DNA of 64,000 nucleotides from Kumtagia yinganensis (GTDB lineage: Bacteria > Pseudomonadota > Alphaproteobacteria > Rhizobiales > Rhizobiaceae). A program made the position numbers and the translations under genes. Below, one piece after another: positions 18,350 to 27,351 of this stretch (positions within the stretch are counted from its first letter, which is position 1; each line of letters begins with the position of its first letter). The notes under the pieces were generated by a model. It saw only the letters and a list, made by a program, of their open reading frames with translations. It did no database searches and was not told the origin of the DNA. Where the stretch lies: NCBI RefSeq assembly GCF_040081985.1, contig NZ_JBEBMH010000024.1:29764-93763 (forward strand), in the 5' to 3' direction.

Positions 18350-19048
18350 TCATACCAGCCCGACCACCGGCACCAATGCGCCATGCATCGCCGAAGCGCC
18401 ATCCGAGCACAGGAAGGCGATGACCGCGGCGAGCTCGACCGGCTTCACCCATTTCGAAAAGTCGGCCTTCGGCATGCCGGCGCGGTTTTCCGGGGTGTCG
18501 ATGGTCGAGGGCAGCACGCAGTTGACGTTGATGCCACTCCCGCGCAGTTCCGCCGCCATGGATTCGGTGAGCCGCATCACCGTGCTTTTCGATGCCGTGT
18601 AGGCGCCCATGCCGGCGGTGCCCTTCAGCGCGGCGGTCGAGCCGATCGTGACGATCTTTCCGGATTTCCGCGCGATCATGCCGGGAACGGCCGCCCGCAC
18701 CACATTGACCATGGTCGCGACATTGGCCTTCATCATCCGCTCGGCCAGTTCCGGCGGCGCCTCATGCACGGCGCCTCCCATCTCGAAGGCTCCGGCGATG
18801 GCGCAGACGGCGTCGATACGGCCGAACACCCGCTCCGCCTCGGCGACCGCGCCGGCTGCGGCCAAAGCATCGCCCAGATCCGCCGCCAGCCCGAGATGCT
18901 CCGCCGCCAGCCCGCCATAGGCGCGCTCGAGACTTTCCTTGCGCGAACCGACCAGCGCCAGCCGCGCGCCTTCCTTCAGAAAAGATTCCGCCACGGCCCT
19001 GCCGAGATTGCCGGTCGCGCCGGTGATCAGAACGGTCTTGTCAGCCAT
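18350..19048 (-). CDS. Short-chain dehydrogenase/reductase
   Basis: A 232-residue NAD(P)-dependent oxidoreductase, cytoplasmic. The start ATG at 19048 gives the Rossmann motif TGATGNLGRAVAESF from residue 9. The catalytic set is visible as S (TIGSTAALKG) and YxxxK (YTASK). Its start overlaps the stop of the phenylalanine hydroxylase gene by 8 bp, so the two are co-transcribed and translationally coupled. A pterin-recycling role (dihydropteridine reductase-like) is conceivable because of this coupling, but that is inference only; many SDRs have unrelated substrates. Confidence 0.8.
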   Translation of the reverse strand: MADKTVLITGATGNLGRAVAESFLKEGARLALVGSRKESLERAYGGLAAEHLGLAADLGDALAAAGAVAEAERVFGRIDAVCAIAGAFEMGGAVHEAPPELAERMMKANVATMVNVVRAAVPGMIARKSGKIVTIGSTAALKGTAGMGAYTASKSTVMRLTESMAAELRGSGINVNCVLPSTIDTPENRAGMPKADFSKWVKPVELAAVIAFLCSDGASAMHGALVPVVGLV

Positions 19049-19946
19049 TGCCCGCCGCCTTGTGTTGACTGCCCTTGAAATAGTCCAGCGTGCCACGGTT
19101 GAGCACATCGTCGCCAGGGACAATCTCGTGCGGCTCGATCGTCGACGCGTTCGCCAGCCGCCCATAGAGCGGCCCGAAATCCTCGTAGCAATCCTTCAGC
19201 AATTGCTCGAAACTGTCGATGACGAAATAGATTTTCTGGAAGTCGTCGATGATGTAGCTGGTGCGCATCACCCGCTCCAGGTCGAAGCCAATGCGGTGCG
19301 GCGACGGGTCGTCCAGCGCAAACACGCTCTCGGCTGTCGACGACATGATGCCGGCGCCGAAGATGCGCAATTCGCCCTTTTCGCGGATCAGGCCGAACTC
19401 CACCGTATACCAGTAGAGCCGCGCCAGGTTCGCCAGCCGCCCAAGCTTCAGCGCGCGCTGGCCGCCCTGGCCGTAGGCCTGGATGAAGTCCGAATAGACC
19501 GGATTGGCCAGCAGCGGCACATGGCCGAAGATGTCGTGGAAAATGTCGGGTTCCTCCAGATAGTCCATCTCCTTCTCCGAGCGGATGAAGGCGCCGGCCG
19601 GGAAGCGCTTGTTGGCGAGGTGGTCGAAGAAAACGTCGTCGGGCACAAGCCCCGCGACCGGCACCACGCGCCAGCCGGTGATCTTTTCCAGCCGGTCGCT
19701 CAGGCGGCGCATGTCGGGCACGCCGCCCTCGGACAGTTTCAACGTGTTCACTGCCTGCAGAAAGTCCGCGCAGGCGCGGCCCCGCAGCACCTTCAGCGAA
19801 CGCGCGAACAGCCGGTCCCAACGGCCGTGCTCGTCGGCCGAATAGGAGTTCCAATCCTGGTCGATGGTGAAATCGGGATTCTTCGGGGCGTTTTCGTAGC
19901 GGTTCTTCGCGGGCTCCTCGGCCCGTACGGCAGCATTCGTCGCCAT
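19041..19946 (-). CDS. phhA: Phenylalanine-4-hydroxylase
   Basis: A 301-residue iron- and tetrahydropterin-dependent monooxygenase converting phenylalanine to tyrosine. The start ATG at 19946 follows GAGGAAG. Iron ligands lie in DIFHDIFGHVPLLANPVYSD (two histidines) and in the glutamate of YWYTVEFGL. Downstream gene: the overlapping SDR. Upstream and divergent: an Lrp/AsnC regulator, a usual arrangement for amino-acid catabolic genes, with shared inverted repeats between them. Slightly longer than the minimal bacterial form because of a ~30-residue N-terminal tail. Confidence 0.93.
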   Translation of the reverse strand: MATNAAVRAEEPAKNRYENAPKNPDFTIDQDWNSYSADEHGRWDRLFARSLKVLRGRACADFLQAVNTLKLSEGGVPDMRRLSDRLEKITGWRVVPVAGLVPDDVFFDHLANKRFPAGAFIRSEKEMDYLEEPDIFHDIFGHVPLLANPVYSDFIQAYGQGGQRALKLGRLANLARLYWYTVEFGLIREKGELRIFGAGIMSSTAESVFALDDPSPHRIGFDLERVMRTSYIIDDFQKIYFVIDSFEQLLKDCYEDFGPLYGRLANASTIEPHEIVPGDDVLNRGTLDYFKGSQHKAAGNG

Positions 19947-20023
19947 GTCTTCCTCCTCGGTTCGAGGCCTTGCCTCGATATGACGGAGCGGGCCCTCGCC
20001 CGATCGGCATAGCCCGCCGGTTC

Positions 20024-20137
20024 GATGAAAAGATTTTGAACCCGATGCGCTGAAAAATCTTGCCTTTCTTCCGTGGCGACAGGCCAATTGTGGTGATATC
20101 CTCCAATTGAGCCGGATTGCCGAAAGGATTTTTCATC
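20024..20137. promoter_or_regulatory. Divergent phhA / Lrp-family regulator control region
   Basis: AAGATTTT (20030-20037) and AAAATCTT (20054-20061) form an exact 8-bp inverted repeat. The related words GATGAAAAGATT (20024-20035) and, on the opposite strand, GATGAAAAATCC (20126-20137) flank it. These are plausible binding sites for the adjacent Lrp/AsnC regulator, which binds multiple phased sites. Confidence 0.45.
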
Positions 20138-20139
20138 TG

Positions 20140-20598
20140 GTGAAAACGGAAGAAGACGACCGCAAAATCCTGCGCGAATTGCAGCGCGACGCCACGCTCA
20201 CCCTCAAGCAGCTTTCGGAGCGGCTCGCCATGTCGCAGTCCACCATCTGGCGGCGCGTCCAGGAGATGGAGAAGGCCGGCGTCATCCTCGGCCGCGCCAC
20301 GCTGGTCGATCCGCTCGCGGTCGGCCTGTCGGTCTGCGTCTTCGTGCATGTCAACATGGTCGCCCACAGCACCGAAATCCGCGGCGCCTTCGAGGCTTTT
20401 GCCCGCGACGCAGCCGAGATCGTCGACTGCTATTCGGTCACCGGCGCGCATGACTACACGCTGATCGTGCGCACGCGCTCGGTCGAGGAGTTCGAGAGTT
20501 TTCTGATGCGCGAGGTTTTGGGCCATCCGGGCGTGGCAACGGCCTCGTCGAACCTCGCGCTCCGCCAGCACAAACGCAGCGCGGTGCTGCCGATCTGA
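20140..20598 (+). CDS. Lrp/AsnC-family regulator, probably of phhA
   Basis: A DNA-binding regulator of about 152 residues with an N-terminal helix-turn-helix (LTLKQLSERLAMSQSTIWRR) and a C-terminal RAM ligand-binding/oligomerisation domain (CYSVTGAHDYTLIV). I place the start at the GTG at 20140, with AAAGGA 11 bases upstream, rather than at the TTG at 20107, because the latter would put a likely operator inside the gene. With the earlier start the protein has 163 residues. Divergent from phhA, so it probably responds to phenylalanine or tyrosine. Confidence 0.82.
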   Translation: MKTEEDDRKILRELQRDATLTLKQLSERLAMSQSTIWRRVQEMEKAGVILGRATLVDPLAVGLSVCVFVHVNMVAHSTEIRGAFEAFARDAAEIVDCYSVTGAHDYTLIVRTRSVEEFESFLMREVLGHPGVATASSNLALRQHKRSAVLPI

Positions 20599-20602
20599 CC
20601 CG

Positions 20603-21814
20603 CTAACCGGCCTGCCGCTTGGCGGGATCCTGGTCGAGGGCCAGCGGGATCGGCGGCGGCTCCAGCGGCACGGCATTTGCCGCCTCGTCGGTGAGTTCCA
20701 CCTCGCGCAGCCATTCGCGCCAGATGGCGACCAGCAGTGCCATCAGCACCGGACCGATGAACAGGCCCAAAAATCCCATGGTCTTCACGCCGCCGATCAG
20801 ACCGAAGAAGGTCGGCAGGAACGGCAGCTTTATCGGCCCGCCCACCAGTTTCGGCCGGAGCGTCTTGTCGACGATGAACAGTTCGACCGAGCCCCAGATC
20901 AACAGCGCCGCGCCGGCGAACAGAGAGCCGCTTGCAGCCAGGTAGATCGACACCAGCGTGAAGGACAGCGGCGCGCCGCCGGGGATCAGCGCCATGATGC
21001 CGGTGATCACGCCCAGCGTCACCGGCGACGGCACGCCGGCGATCCAGTAGGCGATGCCCAGCACCACGCCCTCGCCGATGGCGATCAGCGTCATGCCAGT
21101 GACCGTCGAGCTGATCGTCGCCGGCACGACGCGTGAGATGCGGCCCCAGCGCGTCGGCAGGATGCGTTCGCCGACCCGGTCGATCTGCGCGGCGAAATGC
21201 TCGCCGTCGCGATAGACGAAAAACAGCGCGATCAGCATGAACAGCAGTGTCAAAAGCAGGCTGAAGGCCCCGCCTCCGGCCGCCAGCACGGCCCGGTAGA
21301 TGTTGCCGATATTGGCGCCGCTGATCAGTTGGATCAGCTCGCCGATGGCACCGGGGTGGCCGATGTGACGTATCCACTGCTCACCCAGCCATGGCCCCAC
21401 CATCGGCATGGTGGCGATCCAGTCGGGCGTGGGCGCGCCGGCCCGGTTGGTCTCGAAGGCCCAGCCGATCCATTGCCGGACCTCCTCCACCGCATAGGTT
21501 CCCGCCACCGCGATCGGCACCACCAGGAATGCCAGGATGGCCAGAAGCGCGATCGCCGCGGCAACGGTGCGGTTGCCGTCGACGGCGGCGAGCAGCCGGC
21601 GGTAGAGCGGCCAGCTGGCGAAGGCAATCACCAGGGCCGCCAGCACCGGCACGACAAAACCATGGAAGAAATAGACGCCGGCGGCGATCACCGCCAGCAA
21701 GAGCCAACGCGCCGCCGAAAGCGGCGGCACCACCGCAATGCGCGTCGGCGTCGCCGGGCCCATCAGGCGCGGTTCGGTCGGCATTTTTCGGGATTCGTGC
21801 CTGGTCAAATGCAC
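20603..21814 (-). CDS. AI-2E-family transporter
   Basis: A 403-residue inner-membrane protein with about eight membrane segments. The AI-2E (PerM/TqsA) pattern is visible in the pair of helices near residue 40 (AARWLLLAVIAAGVYFFHGF), the long soluble insertion at 120-200 and the GVLGPVLMAL-like ending (GLFIGPVLMALLVAIW). Members export autoinducer-2 or act as Na+/H+ antiporters; the substrate here is unknown. The annotated start is a GTG; an in-frame ATG at 21784 (MPTEPR) is an alternative. Confidence 0.82.
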   Translation of the reverse strand: MHLTRHESRKMPTEPRLMGPATPTRIAVVPPLSAARWLLLAVIAAGVYFFHGFVVPVLAALVIAFASWPLYRRLLAAVDGNRTVAAAIALLAILAFLVVPIAVAGTYAVEEVRQWIGWAFETNRAGAPTPDWIATMPMVGPWLGEQWIRHIGHPGAIGELIQLISGANIGNIYRAVLAAGGGAFSLLLTLLFMLIALFFVYRDGEHFAAQIDRVGERILPTRWGRISRVVPATISSTVTGMTLIAIGEGVVLGIAYWIAGVPSPVTLGVITGIMALIPGGAPLSFTLVSIYLAASGSLFAGAALLIWGSVELFIVDKTLRPKLVGGPIKLPFLPTFFGLIGGVKTMGFLGLFIGPVLMALLVAIWREWLREVELTDEAANAVPLEPPPIPLALDQDPAKRQAG

Positions 21815-21917
21815 GGTCTCCGCAGAGTCACACAGGCGCGCCCGCCGGCCGGCGGGTGCTGCCGCATTCCCTATAGCGCAGAAATGTTGCGGGACGGCAA
21901 ATTTGTTTGCGCCCTTT

Positions 21918-22144
21918 ACCTCCCCTTTGCGGGGGTGAGGCGTGGTCCGCGAAGCGGACGAAAAGCCAACGATTTGGCTTTTAGAACGACGAACGCCCGG
22001 AGCGAAAGCGGAGGGCAGGCAGTTTCGCCTCCGGCCGGGTCCCCGCTGCTTCGCAGCGTCCCGGTGTTCGCTGGCCTTTCATCGTGCCACTGGCACGATC
22101 AATTCGCTTCGCGAACCGGCCGCTCACCCCCGCAAGGGGGAGGG
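21918..22144. repeat. Small inverted-repeat element (MITE/RIME-like) with internal hairpins
   Basis: About 227 bp bounded by imperfect 22-bp terminal inverted repeats: CCTCCCCTTTGCGGGGGTGAG at the left and its near complement at 22123-22144 (20 of 22 matching). Inside lie several short perfect palindromes, including GTCCGCGAAGCGGAC (21945-21959), AAAAGCCAA/TTGGCTTTT around 21961-21982 and CGTGCCACTGGCACG (22083-22097). No gene. It lies between two genes on the same strand. This is the build of rhizobial intergenic mosaic repeats; copies elsewhere in the genome are expected. Confidence 0.65.
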
Positions 22145-22156
22145 TTCACGTCGGCC

Positions 22157-25100
22157 CTACTCCGCCGCCACGGGATAACGCTCCTCCGGCTTCGGCACGA
22201 CATGCAGCGCTGCGCCATGTCCGTGTCCGTCGTGAGCATCCGGCTCGTCGGCCGAATTCGGGCGCACCAGCCAGCGGAACGCCTTCGCCGTCCAGATCGC
22301 CGCGTCGTCCATGATCGTGTAGAAGGACGGCACGAACACCAGCGACAGCAGCGTCGACACCAGCAGGCCGCCGATCACCGCGATCGCCATCGGCGCGCGG
22401 AACTCGCCGCCGTCGCCCAGTCCCATAGCGGCCGGGATCATGCCCGCCGACATGGCAATGGTCGTCATGACGATCGGCCGGGCCCGCTTGCGGCCGGCGT
22501 CGATGATCGCTTCCTTGCGCGGAATGCCGTGCTTGACCTCCTCGACCGCGAAGTCGACCAGCATGATTGCGTTCTTGGTAACGATGCCCATCAGCATGAG
22601 GATGCCGATGACGACAGGCATCGAGATCGCCGAATTGGTCAGCCAGAGTGCCGCCACCACGCCGCCGATCGCCAGGGGCAGCGAGCCGAGAATGGTGAAG
22701 GAGTGGAACACCGAGCCGAACAGCAGGATCAGCACGACCAGCACCAGCATAAGCCCGGTGGTCATCGCGGTGGCGAAGCCGGAAAACACTTCGCCCATGA
22801 CTTCCGCGTCGCCGGTCTCCTGGATGCGCACGCCGGCCGGCATATTCTTCACCTCCGGCAGCGCCCAGACGGTGCCAAGGCCTTCGCTGAGTTCTGCGCC
22901 CTGCGCCATATCCGCGCCGATCACCACCCGCCGTTCGCGGTTGAAGCGGTTGATCGACGACGGTCCCTGCCCGAAGCGGATGTCGGCCACCGACGACAGC
23001 GGCACGGTGGCGCCGCCGGGGGTCGGCACCGGCAACGTGCTCACCACCGAAAGATCGTCCTTCGCCCGCTCGTTCAATTGCACGCGGATGGGGATCTGGC
23101 GGTCGCCCACCGTGAACTTCGCCAGATTGGCGTCGATGTCGCCGATGGTGGCAACGCGCAAGGTCTCGGAAAGAGCCGCCGTCGAGATGCCGAGTTCGGC
23201 CAGCCGCACGAGATTGGGTACGATGATGACTTCCGGCCGGTCGAGCGCAGCGTTGGAGCTGACGGCGCGGAATTTGCCGGTTGCGGTCATGGCGCTCTGT
23301 ATTTTTCGCGCCTGCTCATCGAGAACCGCGCCATCCGTGCCCATTACACCGAAGGCCAGCGCCCGCTCGCCGCGGTCGTTGACGAAATAGACGCGCAGGT
23401 CGGGGATGACCGCCAGCTTTTGCAGCAGCGTCTCCTCGATTTCGTACTGCGGCACCTTGCGCTCGGACTTGTGCACGAGGTCGGCGACCACGGTTGCGCG
23501 GCGTGTTTCCAGCGTGCCGGTCGGGCTGGCGCCGCCGATCACATAGACGTTCTCGACCTCGGGCACCTCCCGCATCAGCCTCGTCACCTCATCGGTGGTC
23601 TCGCGCGTGTCCTCGAGCAGGCTGCCCGGCGGCAGTTCGAGCGAAAACACGATGCGGCTGGCGTCCTCGCGCGGGATGAAACCCGAGGGCAGGAAACCTG
23701 TCGCGTAGATCGAGCCAGCGAAGAAGGCGATGCCGGCGATCAGCGTCAGCCAGCGGAAGCGCAGCGTGCCCTTGAGCAGCGCCACATAGCCGCGCAGGAA
23801 CATGCCGGGCTTCGGTTCGGCATGGCCGTGGCCGCGCAGGAAATAGGCCGCCATCATCGGGGTCAGCAGGCGAGCGACCAGCAGCGAGAAGAACACGGCG
23901 ACTGCCACCGTCAGACCGAACTGCTTGAAATACTGGCCGGCGATGCCGCCCATGAACGACACCGGCGCGAACACCGCCATGATCGTCGCGGAAATCGCGA
24001 TGACCGCAAGACCGATCTCGTCGGCAGCCTCAAGCGACGCGCGATAGGGCGACTTGCCCATCTTGACATGCCGCACGATGTTCTCGATCTCGACGATTGC
24101 GTCGTCGACCAAGATGCCGACCACCAGCGTGATGCCGAGCAGGCTGACGAGGTTGAGCGAAAAGCCCATCATGTCCAGCGCCCAGAAGGTCGGGATGATG
24201 GACAGCGGCAGGGCCATGGCCGCGACGATCGTGGCACGGATGTCGCGGAGGAAAATCAGCACGACGATGATGGAAAGGGCAGCGCCCTCCATCAGCATCT
24301 CCATCGCAGAATCGTAGTTGCCCTCGGTATAGGTCACCGAATCGTCGACCTTGCTGATGGTCACGCCTGGATGGCTTTCCTGGAGCGTCGCGATCGCCGC
24401 CTCGGCACGCCGGTTCACCTCGACGTCGCTCTCGCCCTTGGCTCGGAAGATGCCGAAGGACACGACCGTCTGGTTGTTGACGCGGGCAAAACTCTTCGGC
24501 TCCGCCCAGGCGTCGGTCACCGTGGCGATGTCGGAGAGTTTCACCATGCGTCCGGCTGAAAGCGGGATTTCCAGCGCTTCGAGGTCGGCGACGGTCTTGG
24601 CGCCGCCAAGCGCGCGGATCGCCTGGTCGCGGTTGGAGAATTTTCCGCTGCCGCCGGTCAGGTCGACATTGGCGGCCTTGAGCGCGCGGTTCACGTCGCC
24701 GGCGGTCACCCCCAGCGCATTCAGCCGGTCGGGGTCGAGGTCGACCTTGATCTCGCGCGTCACGCCGCCATAGCGGTCGACGCGGGCGACACCCTTAAGG
24801 CCCTGCAGCTTGCGGATCACCGTGTCGTCGACGAACCACGACAGTTCCTCCAGCGTCATCGCCGGGGCGGAAACGGCATAGGTCAGGATCGCCTGGCCTT
24901 CCACGTCGATACGCTTGACGACGGGCTCGTCGGCTGTCGCCGGCAAGTCGCTGCGGATACGCTCGACCGCGTCCTTGACGTCGTTGACGGCGGTCTGGGT
25001 ATCGACCTCCAGCCGGAACTCGATCAAAGTCTCCGAATTGCCCTCGGTGATCGTCGAGGTGACATTCTTGACGCCGGAAATATTGGCGACCGCGTCCTCG

Positions 25101-25306
25101 ACCCGCTTGGTGACCTGCGTTTCCAACTCGCTCGGCGCGACGCCGGGATCGGTCACCGTCACGGCGACCAGCGGCACGTCGATATTGGGAAAGCGCGTGA
25201 CCGGCAGTTTGCCGAAGCTCATCAGCCCCAGGATGAAGAGCACGATGAACAGCAGGATCGGCGGAACCGGGTTGCGGATCGACCAGGCGGAGAAATTCCA
25301 GCTCAT
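22157..25306 (-). CDS. RND efflux pump inner-membrane permease (AcrB/HAE1-like)
   Basis: A 1049-residue proton-driven efflux transporter with the RND layout: TM1 near residue 12-30, a large periplasmic loop to about 335, TM2-6, a second periplasmic loop (about 560-870) and TM7-12. Proton-relay aspartates are in GILVDDAIVEIENIVRH. It overlaps the adaptor gene by 4 bp (start 25306, adaptor stop 25303). No outer-membrane factor gene is adjacent, so it must use a TolC homologue encoded elsewhere. Controlled most likely by the TetR gene just upstream. Confidence 0.92.
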   Translation of the reverse strand: MSWNFSAWSIRNPVPPILLFIVLFILGLMSFGKLPVTRFPNIDVPLVAVTVTDPGVAPSELETQVTKRVEDAVANISGVKNVTSTITEGNSETLIEFRLEVDTQTAVNDVKDAVERIRSDLPATADEPVVKRIDVEGQAILTYAVSAPAMTLEELSWFVDDTVIRKLQGLKGVARVDRYGGVTREIKVDLDPDRLNALGVTAGDVNRALKAANVDLTGGSGKFSNRDQAIRALGGAKTVADLEALEIPLSAGRMVKLSDIATVTDAWAEPKSFARVNNQTVVSFGIFRAKGESDVEVNRRAEAAIATLQESHPGVTISKVDDSVTYTEGNYDSAMEMLMEGAALSIIVVLIFLRDIRATIVAAMALPLSIIPTFWALDMMGFSLNLVSLLGITLVVGILVDDAIVEIENIVRHVKMGKSPYRASLEAADEIGLAVIAISATIMAVFAPVSFMGGIAGQYFKQFGLTVAVAVFFSLLVARLLTPMMAAYFLRGHGHAEPKPGMFLRGYVALLKGTLRFRWLTLIAGIAFFAGSIYATGFLPSGFIPREDASRIVFSLELPPGSLLEDTRETTDEVTRLMREVPEVENVYVIGGASPTGTLETRRATVVADLVHKSERKVPQYEIEETLLQKLAVIPDLRVYFVNDRGERALAFGVMGTDGAVLDEQARKIQSAMTATGKFRAVSSNAALDRPEVIIVPNLVRLAELGISTAALSETLRVATIGDIDANLAKFTVGDRQIPIRVQLNERAKDDLSVVSTLPVPTPGGATVPLSSVADIRFGQGPSSINRFNRERRVVIGADMAQGAELSEGLGTVWALPEVKNMPAGVRIQETGDAEVMGEVFSGFATAMTTGLMLVLVVLILLFGSVFHSFTILGSLPLAIGGVVAALWLTNSAISMPVVIGILMLMGIVTKNAIMLVDFAVEEVKHGIPRKEAIIDAGRKRARPIVMTTIAMSAGMIPAAMGLGDGGEFRAPMAIAVIGGLLVSTLLSLVFVPSFYTIMDDAAIWTAKAFRWLVRPNSADEPDAHDGHGHGAALHVVPKPEERYPVAAE

Positions 25307-26520
25307 TTGGCGATCGCCCCCGTCGTGTCGGCGCGCACCGGCGTGACCATGTCGCCGTCGGCGACGAACGTGCCCGCGCGGGCAACGACCTCGTCGCCTT
25401 CCCCGACGCCCGAAACGACCTCGACATTGCCGGAAGCGCGCGCGCCAAGCTGTACGGGCGTGGTGGCGACACGGCCATCCCGCACGACCTGCAGCAGCGG
25501 CGCCTCGCCACGGTAAAGCACGGCGGAGATCGGTACGGAGACGCCGTCGTGGCGGAGCAGTTCGATCTCGCCGCGCGCAAAACTGCCGGCGCGCGCCGGC
25601 GCGTCCTTGGGCAGCGCGATGCGGATCAGCCCGAGCCGCGACTTCATATCGACTTCCGGCGCGATGCGGCGAATGGTTCCGGCGATCTTATGGTCGATGC
25701 CGGGCAACGAGACCTCGGTTTTCATGCCGACGGCTAGGCGTGGAAGCGATGTTTCGGCGACACTGGCCTCAAGCTCGAATTCGGCGTCGATTGCCATGCG
25801 GAACAGCGGGCCAGTGGTCGGAGACACCACGCCGCCCATCGTCGCGGCGCGTGCAAGCACCAGCCCGTCGGCCGGCGCGCGCACCTCGGTCTTGTCGATC
25901 TGTACCTGGATCCCCTTGATCTGGGCGTCGATGACGGCAAGCTGCGCCGTGGTCGCGGCGAGCGCCTTGACGGCGGAATCGAGTTTGGCGCGCGCGCTGG
26001 CCGCCGCATTGTCGGCATTGTCGAGCTGCGCTTGCGTGGCGACCGCCTTCTTCTGCAACGCTCTGGCGCGCTCGAGCGCCTCGTCAGCCTGCTTCACCCC
26101 TACCCTGGCGTCGGCGATCTGCGCCTCCATCTGCGCCACGCTCGCCTCGCCCTGGGCGCGGGTCGCCTGCATCTGAGCAAGCTGGGTGTCGAGCATCGAA
26201 CGGTCGAGAACCGCCAGCACGTCGCCCTTCTTCACATGGTCGCCGATGTCGAAATTGAGCGCGGTGACGATCATGCCGTTGAGATCGGTGCCAGCGGCCG
26301 CCTCGTCGCGCGGCACGATCGTGCCGTTGACGGACAGAGTCTCGACAAGCTCCTTGCGCTCGGCCGTGATCACGCGAATGGCCGGGGGCGCCTGGGTGGT
26401 TGCGGATGATGTTTCGCCCGCGGCCATGACCTGTGCTGGCACACCGGCCAACATGGTCGCCGAGAGCAGGAACGCCGCGAACGCGGACAACGACTTTTTA
26501 CAGACCATTTCGTCTCTCAC
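25303..26520 (-). CDS. RND pump periplasmic adaptor (membrane-fusion protein)
   Basis: A 405-residue exported protein linking the RND permease to an outer-membrane channel. The signal peptide is at 6-34 (AFAAFLLSATMLAGVPAQVMA). A lipoyl half (VLAVLDRSMLDTQLAQMQAT) leads into a long coiled-coil hairpin (about 105-190) and is completed by VRAPADGLVLARAATMGGVV. A beta-barrel and membrane-proximal domain follow. It overlaps the permease gene by 4 bp and is 109 bp downstream of the TetR regulator. Confidence 0.9.
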   Translation of the reverse strand: MRDEMVCKKSLSAFAAFLLSATMLAGVPAQVMAAGETSSATTQAPPAIRVITAERKELVETLSVNGTIVPRDEAAAGTDLNGMIVTALNFDIGDHVKKGDVLAVLDRSMLDTQLAQMQATRAQGEASVAQMEAQIADARVGVKQADEALERARALQKKAVATQAQLDNADNAAASARAKLDSAVKALAATTAQLAVIDAQIKGIQVQIDKTEVRAPADGLVLARAATMGGVVSPTTGPLFRMAIDAEFELEASVAETSLPRLAVGMKTEVSLPGIDHKIAGTIRRIAPEVDMKSRLGLIRIALPKDAPARAGSFARGEIELLRHDGVSVPISAVLYRGEAPLLQVVRDGRVATTPVQLGARASGNVEVVSGVGEGDEVVARAGTFVADGDMVTPVRADTTGAIAK

Positions 26521-26629
26521 TCACAAGAGAGGAAGTGCGGAGAAAATCCACTCATTTCCAAGATGCATTCGCAGCGGACAGGTCGCTCTCGTGGAAGTAG
26601 GTAAATTTTCTCCGTATTTCCGCGGCTCT

Positions 26630-27292
26630 TCAAACCCTGCCGGAGGCGGTCGGGCGAAGCATGCCCACCACCATCGCGCGGAACAAAATTTCAAGTTTCT
26701 CATAAGGGACGCCCATCGCCGGCAGGTCATTCAACGCCATGCCATGAGCGACCGACATCAGCGTCGGCAGAAGCGCGTCGAGCCCGACGGGCGGATCGAT
26801 CTCGCCACGCTCGATCGCCTTGCCGATGTAAGCGGCGAACATCTGCTGCACCTCAACCATGTTCTTCATACAGGTCGTCTCGACCGCCGGGTTGCGCATC
26901 GCCTCCGAACAGATCTCGGCAAAGAGCTTGGCGTTGTCGTCCTCGTGCATGTGGCGGATATGGGCCATCGCGCCTAGCACCAGACCCTCGACCACGTCCG
27001 GCTCCTGCAGAACCCTGGCGAACAACACCGCGTCCTCGCGGCGGTCGGCTTCGCAGATGGCCTCCACGATTGCCTCTTTCGACGGGAAATAGCGGTACAG
27101 CGCGCCCGGGCTCATGCCGACCTCGGCGCATATCTCCTGCATCGAGGCGCCCTTGAAGCCAGAGCGCACAAAACACACCTTCGCCGCCGCGAGGATGCGC
27201 CGTGCCTGCTGCTCGCGGCGCTCCGTCCTGGTCAACGCGACGCCCTCCCCGACTTCGATCGGGGCGTAGATGTTTTCGACGAGATCATCCAT
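26630..27292 (-). CDS. TetR-family regulator of the RND pump
   Basis: A 220-residue repressor with an N-terminal TetR helix-turn-helix (GASMQEICAEVGMSPGALYR, residues about 48-67) and an all-helical ligand-binding domain. It is the first gene of the group with the adaptor and RND permease, all on the minus strand, and two palindromes lie directly upstream of its start at 27292, so it likely represses itself and the pump. The inducing compound is unknown. Confidence 0.88.
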   Translation of the reverse strand: MDDLVENIYAPIEVGEGVALTRTERREQQARRILAAAKVCFVRSGFKGASMQEICAEVGMSPGALYRYFPSKEAIVEAICEADRREDAVLFARVLQEPDVVEGLVLGAMAHIRHMHEDDNAKLFAEICSEAMRNPAVETTCMKNMVEVQQMFAAYIGKAIERGEIDPPVGLDALLPTLMSVAHGMALNDLPAMGVPYEKLEILFRAMVVGMLRPTASGRV

Positions 27293-27310
27293 GGTTTGAG
27301 CCGGAAGAAA

Positions 27311-27351
27311 GAGTGAACGTTCATTCTCAATTTATGCGAATGATCGTTCGC
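27311..27351. promoter_or_regulatory. Two 16-bp palindromes, candidate TetR operators
   Basis: GAGTGAACGTTCATTC (27311-27326) and GCGAATGATCGTTCGC (27336-27351) are near-perfect palindromes with centres 25 bp apart. They sit 19 and 44 bp upstream of the TetR start, as expected for AcrR/TtgR-like autorepression. Confidence 0.65.

Noticed and set aside
21197..24559. A 1120-codon open frame on the plus strand opposite the RND permease
   Set aside because: It mirrors the codons of a recognisable RND gene; its translation is His/Arg/Asp/Gln-rich without domains, typical of antisense frames in high-GC DNA.
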